Source: Chloroflexota bacterium
GTDB taxonomy: Bacteria; Chloroflexota; Dehalococcoidia; Lucifugimonadales; UBA3495
DNA length: 64,000 bases
Direction: 5' to 3'
Assembly (NCBI GenBank): GCA_028875055.1
Contig: JAPPGG010000014.1
Span: 134,722-198,721 of the forward strand
The first letter of the stretch is position 1. Each line of letters begins with the position of its first letter. Of this stretch, positions 58,858-64,000 are shown piece after piece. Below the pieces are notes generated by a model. The model worked only from the letters and a program-made list of their open reading frames with translations, ran no database searches and was not told the DNA's origin. The position numbers were made by a program, and so were the translations under genes.

Positions 58858-59556
58858 ATGGCACGAATTTTTGATCTGCACATTCATACGACAAGAGGCA
58901 GCGCCGACAGCAACCTGTCCCCCGAAGACCTCATTCTGGAGGCGGAACGCCTTGGCCTTCGGGGACTCTGTATTACAGAGCACAGCGGTCCCTGGGACCG
59001 TCACGAGTTCGAATGCTTCGCCAGCCTCCATAACGTTGTCCTGATAAGGGCAATGGAGGCGGACACCGACATGGGACACATGCTGGCCTTCGGAATGGAT
59101 CGCTACCAGTCTGGCTTCCACAAGGCGGAGGTCCTGTGCCGCGCCGCCCGCGCCGAAGGTGGATACGTTGTCAGCGCCCACCCCTTCCGCGGGGTCCTCG
59201 GGAAACACATGCCCCAGCGACCTTATCTCTACCGGTCCCTGCCCGGCGAACCCCTTCCGGTTATCCCGGAGGAAGCGCTGGAGCATCCGGTTTTCAAGCT
59301 GGCGCACGCTGTTGAGGTGGTCAACGGCGGAACGTCCGACGAGGAGAACGGTTTCGCCATGGAAGTAGCCAGCCTGTTGAAAATGCCGGTAACCGGCGGA
59401 AGTGACGCCCATTCCGTTCAGGGGCTCGGACGCTACGTAACTGCCTTCGCCGACGAAATCAACACGGAAGCGGAATTCCTGACCGCCCTGCGGTCGGGTA
59501 AATTCTTCCCCGCAGTCGGACTGAGGACCGGGCAGTTGCGTCCCTACACCGGCTAG
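58858..59556 (+). CDS. PHP-domain phosphoesterase
   Basis: 232 residues. The metal ligands of the polymerase and histidinol phosphatase fold are present: DLHIHTTRGSADS (His8, His10), ITEHSGP (Glu41, His42), MEADTD (Glu67), SAHPFRG (His108) and GSDAHSVQG near 200. Members of this short family include 5'-3' exoribonuclease/pAp phosphatase-like enzymes (TrpH) and histidinol phosphatases; I cannot choose. Trinuclear metal catalysis in the cytosol is expected. It is a likely single-gene transcript with a leaderless start. Confidence 0.85.
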   Translation: MARIFDLHIHTTRGSADSNLSPEDLILEAERLGLRGLCITEHSGPWDRHEFECFASLHNVVLIRAMEADTDMGHMLAFGMDRYQSGFHKAEVLCRAARAEGGYVVSAHPFRGVLGKHMPQRPYLYRSLPGEPLPVIPEEALEHPVFKLAHAVEVVNGGTSDEENGFAMEVASLLKMPVTGGSDAHSVQGLGRYVTAFADEINTEAEFLTALRSGKFFPAVGLRTGQLRPYTG

Positions 59557-59668
59557 CTCGCTGTCCGCGCTTTGTCCCATGCGCCCAGCCTGGCTGCCCT
59601 GGCATAGCCCTGTTGACGCTCCCCTTTCCACGGTCGCTCGATCTTAGATTGATTGCGAGACGGACTAA

Positions 59669-62575
59669 ATGACCCTGGACCAATCCTCCACAACAGTCCC
59701 GGTTATGAACCAGACTTTTGTTGCCCTGGACCTGGAAACAACGGGACTGGACGCCGACCGGGAGCGCATCATCCAGGTGGGGGCGGTCAAATTCCGGGGA
59801 GACCAGGTCCTGGACCGCTTTGAGACCTTCGTAAATCCGGGGCGTTCCATACCGGATTTTATCCAGCGCCTTACCGGAATTCGCCCCGATCAGGTCAACC
59901 GCGCGCCCCATTTCTCTTCGGTAAGCCAGGGTATTGAAGAGTTTGTGGCATATCATCCCGTGATAGGCCACAACGTAACCTTCGATCTCCGTTTCCTGGA
60001 AACTCACGGTCTCAAACTGGACAACACTCGGTACGACACCTGGTACCTCGCCTCCATTCTTCTGCCCCGCGCCAGCGAATACTCCCTGGGCTCCCTGGCC
60101 CGCCGGTTCGGGCTGGAACACGAGCGCGCCCACCAGGCAATCGACGATGCGGACGCCACCAGGCAGCTGTTCGTCGCCCTGCTGCGCGAAGCTCAAAAGC
60201 TTGACCCGGCGCTGCTGCAGTATGTCCTCTACCTCGCCAGTCGCAGCAATTGGGACGTCGCCAACCTCATTGGTGGACTGGAAATTGGTGGACTGGAAGC
60301 CAGTCCCGCAACCAACGGAGCCGCCGACAGCAACGGCGAGAATCCTCCCTTGTTCAGCCTCACCGGCCTGGACTTTAGCCGCCTTGCAGCCCGCCTGGGG
60401 CGTCCAGAACGCCGCCGGTTCGACGAGGACCTCAGCCACATTACCGAGGAAAAAGTAGCCGGCCTCCTGAACTCCGGCGGACCCTTTGACGAAGCCTTCG
60501 ACGGTTTCGAGTTCCGCCAGGAACAGGTGGATATGCTGAGCGAAGTCGCCCGGGCCATATACGGGGGAAAGAAGCTCATCGTAGAGGGCGGCACCGGTGT
60601 CGGCAAATCCATGGCCTACCTGTTGCCGGCCGCGCTTTTCGCCGCTGCCCGGGGACTGCGCATAGTAATCTCCACCAACACCATTAACCTGCAAGAACAG
60701 TTGATGCGCAAGGACATTCCGGCTGTTATAAAGGTGCTGGAAGACTCTGGCCTGGTGGAGCGGGGCCTGATCAAGGCCACCCAGCTCAAAGGGCGCGCAA
60801 ACTATCTTTGCCTGCGACGCTGGAACTACCTGGCCAACAATGATGCTCCCTCGGTGGATGAAACCCGGCTGCTCGGCAAGACCGCGGTCTGGCTGCAGGA
60901 TACCGTGGAGGGGGACCGCGCCGAAATCAACCTTTCCGGCAGGGACTACTTCACCTGGAACAAAGTGTCCGCCGGGGAGCGGGGCGGCTGCCCGGGTCTG
61001 AGAAGCGGCAGCGCAGCCTGTTTCCTGCGCAGCGCCCGGGAACGGGCGGAGCAGGCCCATATCGTGGTGGTCAACCACGCGCTGCTCTTGTCGGATGTGG
61101 CCTATGGTGGCGGCATCATTCCCGACTACCAGTACCTCATCGTGGACGAGGCTCATAACCTGGAGGAGGAAGCTACCCGGCAATTTGGCTTTCAACTGAC
61201 GCCCGACATCCTGGGCGACGTGACCGACCTGCTTTCCCGCCTGGCCCGGGAAACCAGGCTGACGCTGAACTCACTGGAGTTCAAAGAGGCCGTCAGGCAG
61301 AACGGTGATGCTCTGGTTTCCGAAGCAGAGGAAATGGCCCCGCGCCTGCGCCAGAACTGGAGCGAAATGTGGGCGGCAATCCTCAGGTTTTTCAGGGCCC
61401 AGGAGGGGAATTCCGACGATTTCCTGATAACCCCCCGGTCCCGCAGCCATCGAAGCTGGGCCGAGGTAACAACGTCCTGGGAAAACGTGGACGTGGGATT
61501 GGGCAACCTCTCCCAGTCCCTGGGCAAGCTCTATTCTTTCATCCACGAGACTGAATTTCCCGGCTCAGAGGACGAAAGTTCCCCCGCATCCACCAGGGGC
61601 AACCAGACTTCCTTTCTTTCGGAATGCAACGCCATCCAAGGAAACCTGGACAAGATCCGCGAGCAGCTTTCTTCAATCATCAGCAGGGACGACCCGGTGC
61701 AGATCCACTGGCTGAAACTGGACCAGGCCAGAGACGAGGTCAGCATGAATTCCGCCCCACTGGAAGTTGGCCCCGCCCTGCGCCAGCGATTGTTCGACGA
61801 AAAGGAAAGCGTCGTCCTGACCAGCGCCACCCTCAGCACCCAGGGGACCTTTGATTACACCCGCCGCCGCCTGGACCTTCCCGAAGACAGCCAGGAACTG
61901 CTGGTGGGCTCTCCTTTTGACTACCGCAAAGCCGCCCTGCTTATGGTTCCCGAAGATATGCCGCAACCGCAGACGGAGGGCTACATCGAAGGCGTAAGCC
62001 GGGCGATAGTGGACGTATCCACGCAGCTTTCCGGGCGCACTATGGCCCTGTTTACCTCACACTCGGCCCTGCGCAACGTGGCCAACCGCATTCGCAACCG
62101 CCTGGAGCAGCAGGGCATCGAAGTCCTGGCCCAGGGCGTGGACGGTGGCCCGGCCCAGCTCAGCCGGCGTTTCATCGAGAACCGGAAGTCGGTTCTCCTG
62201 GGAACCAGCAGCTTCTGGGAAGGAGTGGATTTCCCCGGCGGCGTCCTGCGCGCCCTGGTCATCACCCGCCTCCCGTTCCAGGTACCGACCGATCCCGTGG
62301 TGAAGGCCCGGTCAGACCAGTACGATAATGCGTTCAATGACTTTTCAATTCCCCAGGCGGTCCTTCGCTTCCGGCAGGGCATGGGACGCTTGATACGAAA
62401 CAAGGGCGACAGCGGCGCCATAGTGGTCCTGGACAAGCGCATAACGGGACGAAACTATGGGCAGGCTTTCCTTCATTCAATTCCTCCCTGCACGCTGAAA
62501 CCCAGCAGCCTTTCCAATCTGGGAATCCAGGCGGCCCAGTGGATAGAAGAGGCGGACCGTGGAACTGCGCGTTGA
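59669..62575 (+). CDS. DinG-like exonuclease-helicase fusion
   Basis: 968 residues. The N-terminal DEDDh exonuclease domain (about 12-190) begins FVALDLETTGLDADRERI and has YHPVIGHNVTFDLRFLE and HQAIDDADAT. The C-terminal XPD/DinG superfamily-2 helicase has Walker A EGGTGVGKSMAYL (about 307-318), DEAH in VDEAHNLEEE (about 492), and motif VI RQGMGRLIR. The Fe-S cysteines are Cys381, Cys441 and Cys451; the fourth (DinG Cys199 position) is Ser446. Such proteins unwind and trim DNA in repair. A 15-bp tandem repeat in the linker encodes IGGLE twice. The 3' end overlaps the glycosylase gene by 17 bases. Confidence 0.9.
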   Translation: MTLDQSSTTVPVMNQTFVALDLETTGLDADRERIIQVGAVKFRGDQVLDRFETFVNPGRSIPDFIQRLTGIRPDQVNRAPHFSSVSQGIEEFVAYHPVIGHNVTFDLRFLETHGLKLDNTRYDTWYLASILLPRASEYSLGSLARRFGLEHERAHQAIDDADATRQLFVALLREAQKLDPALLQYVLYLASRSNWDVANLIGGLEIGGLEASPATNGAADSNGENPPLFSLTGLDFSRLAARLGRPERRRFDEDLSHITEEKVAGLLNSGGPFDEAFDGFEFRQEQVDMLSEVARAIYGGKKLIVEGGTGVGKSMAYLLPAALFAAARGLRIVISTNTINLQEQLMRKDIPAVIKVLEDSGLVERGLIKATQLKGRANYLCLRRWNYLANNDAPSVDETRLLGKTAVWLQDTVEGDRAEINLSGRDYFTWNKVSAGERGGCPGLRSGSAACFLRSARERAEQAHIVVVNHALLLSDVAYGGGIIPDYQYLIVDEAHNLEEEATRQFGFQLTPDILGDVTDLLSRLARETRLTLNSLEFKEAVRQNGDALVSEAEEMAPRLRQNWSEMWAAILRFFRAQEGNSDDFLITPRSRSHRSWAEVTTSWENVDVGLGNLSQSLGKLYSFIHETEFPGSEDESSPASTRGNQTSFLSECNAIQGNLDKIREQLSSIISRDDPVQIHWLKLDQARDEVSMNSAPLEVGPALRQRLFDEKESVVLTSATLSTQGTFDYTRRRLDLPEDSQELLVGSPFDYRKAALLMVPEDMPQPQTEGYIEGVSRAIVDVSTQLSGRTMALFTSHSALRNVANRIRNRLEQQGIEVLAQGVDGGPAQLSRRFIENRKSVLLGTSSFWEGVDFPGGVLRALVITRLPFQVPTDPVVKARSDQYDNAFNDFSIPQAVLRFRQGMGRLIRNKGDSGAIVVLDKRITGRNYGQAFLHSIPPCTLKPSSLSNLGIQAAQWIEEADRGTAR
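60269..60298 (+). repeat. 15-bp tandem repeat inside the DinG-like gene
   Basis: attggtggactggaa occurs twice in tandem, in frame, encoding IGGLE-IGGLE in the linker between exonuclease and helicase domains. A recent in-frame duplication or slippage site. Confidence 0.85.
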
Positions 62576-63464
62576 CCATCCCCTCGACCTGGAGGCCAGC
62601 CTCCTTGGCGGACAAGCCCACCGTTGGCGGCTGGAAGGGACCGAAGATGAACCCTGGTTCTCAGGAGTGGTGCGTGGCAACTTCATCCGCCTTAGGCAGA
62701 TGGACACCCACCGGGTCGAATTTCACGCTTCCCCCTGGCCCGAATCGTCGGTAATCCCCATCCTCCAGCACTATTTCCGCCTGGACGATGACCTTCCCTG
62801 CATCCAGGAGGACATCAGCCACGACTGGCGGGTCCGGGAAATGGTGGAAAAGTACCCGGGACTGCGCGTCCTGAGGCAGGAACCCTGGGAATGCCTGGTG
62901 GCCTATATCTGTTCCGCCAACTCAAACATCCAGCGCATCCACCAGGTACTGGAAAACATGGCCCAGGCCTTCGGCAGTCCGGTGGAACTGGACGGCCAGG
63001 TAAGGCACACTTTTCCTTCACCCGTTCAGCTGGTGGAAGCAGGGGAAATGGAATTGCGCCGGCTGGGACTGGGTTTTCGCGCGCCCTACGTGGACCGGGC
63101 AACGCGGGAAGTTGTGGAGGGTTCCCTGGACCTTAACGGCCTCGTGCGCATGCCCTACCCGCCCGCCAAGGAACGGCTGATGGAGTGCTACGGCATAGGC
63201 ACAAAGATAGCCGATTGCATCGCCGTTTTCTCCCTGGAAAAACTGGAGGCCTTCCCCATAGACGTATGGGTGCGCCGGGCCCTGGGAGAGTGGTACTTCC
63301 CAGGCGAGAAACCGCCGCCGGACCGGGAAATGCTTGCCTGGGCGCAGGGCTATTTCGGCCGTTACGCCGGCTACGCCCAGCAGTACCTGTTCCACGGAAG
63401 AAGACTGCAAAAGCGGGGGAAAAAGGGCACGGAGGAGTCTGCATCCGCTGAAAACGTGGAGTGA
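62559..63464 (+). CDS. ogg: OGG1-type 8-oxoguanine DNA glycosylase/AP lyase
   Basis: 301 residues. The helix-hairpin-helix and catalytic segment MECYGIGTKIADCIAVFSL has the Schiff-base Lys216, and AFPIDVWVRRAL has Asp235, with the same 19-residue spacing as human OGG1 Lys249 and Asp268. ICSANSNIQRIHQVLENMA is the second OGG1 block, and GLGFRAPYVDRA the third. It removes 8-oxoguanine opposite C. The N-terminal domain is the OGG_N antiparallel sheet. It starts with GTG at 62559 inside the end of the DinG-like gene. A Lys-rich tail (RRLQKRGKKG) follows. Confidence 0.9.
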   Translation: MELRVDHPLDLEASLLGGQAHRWRLEGTEDEPWFSGVVRGNFIRLRQMDTHRVEFHASPWPESSVIPILQHYFRLDDDLPCIQEDISHDWRVREMVEKYPGLRVLRQEPWECLVAYICSANSNIQRIHQVLENMAQAFGSPVELDGQVRHTFPSPVQLVEAGEMELRRLGLGFRAPYVDRATREVVEGSLDLNGLVRMPYPPAKERLMECYGIGTKIADCIAVFSLEKLEAFPIDVWVRRALGEWYFPGEKPPPDREMLAWAQGYFGRYAGYAQQYLFHGRRLQKRGKKGTEESASAENVE

Positions 63465-63510
63465 ACGTACTCCGCGCCTCGCCGCCTGCGGCTTGAATCC
63501 GCAAGGGCCC

Positions 63511-64000
63511 TTAAGGCCTCAGCAGCAATTTGCCGAAGAAGTTAGTCTCTTCCATGGTCTCGTGGGCGGTGGCGGCATCTGCCAGGGGGAACACCTGGTG
63601 TATGGCCGGCTGGATTACCCCTTTGTTCAGCATCTCCACTATCTGCCGCATGTCTTCCTTGCTGCCCATGAAGGTGCCGTAAATTTCAATCTGGCGGGTA
63701 AACAGCAGTCCCAAGTGTAGTTCCGCCCTCAAGCCCGTCGTGGCGCCGCAGATGGTATAGCGGCCACCGGGACGCAGGGAGTTGAGGGCGCTGGCGAAAA
63801 ACTCCGCCCCCACATGGTCCACCAGTACATCCGCGCCAACTCCGCCGGTCAGCGCCTTCACCCGTTCCGTAACGTCTTCATCCCTGTAGTTGATGACCTC
63901 ATCGGCCCCCAGTTCCCTTGCCTTGGCTGCCTTCTCTTCCGTGCTGGTGGTGGCGATAACTCTCGCGCCCACCACGTTCTTTGCCACCTGGATCGCCGCC
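63511..64000 (-). CDS. Zinc-type alcohol dehydrogenase/quinone oxidoreductase (partial)
   Basis: The visible 163 residues are the C-terminal half of a medium-chain dehydrogenase/reductase. AIQVAKNVVGARVIATTSTEEKAAKARELGADEVINYRDEDV is the Rossmann NADPH block; LVDHVGAEFFASALNSLRPGGRY, EIYGTFMGSKEDM and a typical ETNFFGKLLLRP end follow. The 5' part lies beyond the window edge, so the catalytic zinc ligands and start cannot be seen. No zinc ligand Cys or His is visible in the retained part. A quinone oxidoreductase (QOR) subfamily member is most likely. Confidence 0.85.
   Translation of the reverse strand, partial: AAIQVAKNVVGARVIATTSTEEKAAKARELGADEVINYRDEDVTERVKALTGGVGADVLVDHVGAEFFASALNSLRPGGRYTICGATTGLRAELHLGLLFTRQIEIYGTFMGSKEDMRQIVEMLNKGVIQPAIHQVFPLADAATAHETMEETNFFGKLLLRP

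Noticed and set aside
59459-61195. 578-codon open frame on the minus strand across the PHP and DinG-like genes
   Set aside because: It is antisense to well-supported domains, has no recognisable motif and is the kind of frame expected from GC-rich codon bias.
1-64000. CRISPR array, prophage or toxin-antitoxin pair
   Set aside because: No regularly spaced repeats, phage structural genes or HicA/other toxin ORFs were seen.

Overview
The window (about 60% GC, no rRNA or tRNA gene seen) looks like a chromosome segment from a free-living bacterium of the Chloroflexota, most likely Dehalococcoidia/SAR202-like. The assignment is inference. It rests on a fused PMT-type/YYY-type (DUF2298) membrane glycosyltransferase of a kind named for Chloroflexi and Archaea, an 11-gene nuo operon without nuoEFG, an OGG1-type DNA glycosylase, and sigma70-like promoters that often lie so close to the ATG that the mRNA would be leaderless.

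Layout. 1-4,350: metallophosphoesterase, asparaginase-like enzyme, MFS transporter, then a stand-alone candidate non-coding RNA with its own promoter and terminal hairpin. 4,350-14,000: molybdenum-cofactor maturation pair (mocA/xdhC), class I amidotransferase hydrolase, gyrA, alpha/beta hydrolase, flavin reductase, BtuF-like corrinoid-binding protein, second MFS transporter. 14,000-24,550 (minus): leuS followed by eight corrin-ring genes of the anaerobic B12 route (cbiC, X, D, T, L, F, G, H) and an HpcH/HpaI aldolase. 25,000-29,750 (plus): potassium uptake cluster (trkH, trkA, usp, lone RCK-N, trkA), then pheA. 29,830-38,690 (minus): small membrane protein, the 1,540-residue fused glycosyltransferase-like protein, gapdh, small nested membrane protein, enolase, LOG-like protein, DinB protein. 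38,700-50,240 (minus): nuoA-B-C-[two HicB-like ORFs]-D-H-I-J-K-L-M-N, read from a good promoter. 50,480-53,670 (minus): CinA-like/nucleotidyltransferase fusion, flavin-reductase-fold protein, TolB-like lipoprotein. 54,400-57,040 (plus): amidohydrolase, trmD, thioesterase. 57,040-58,440 (minus): speE and speH. 58,590-58,800: a MITE-like element with long inverted repeats and a 9-bp target duplication. 58,860-63,460 (plus): PHP phosphoesterase, DinG-like exonuclease-helicase, OGG1-type glycosylase. The window ends inside a quinone oxidoreductase.

How the parts fit. The content is mostly core metabolism: lower glycolysis (gapdh, eno), a proton-pumping complex I core that would need an electron input module other than NuoEFG, corrin synthesis with a separate corrinoid-binding protein, polyamines, potassium homeostasis, and DNA/tRNA maintenance. 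The most unusual items are the orphan structured RNA at about 3,993-4,312, two HicB-fold proteins without a HicA toxin inside the complex I operon, the MITE, the multi-protein RCK cluster, the CinA-like/nucleotidyltransferase fusion, and replaced key residues in asparaginase (Asp to Ala), CbiC (His to Arg), the DinG-like helicase (Cys to Ser) and GyrA (three QRDR changes). I found no CRISPR array, prophage or clear new defence system.
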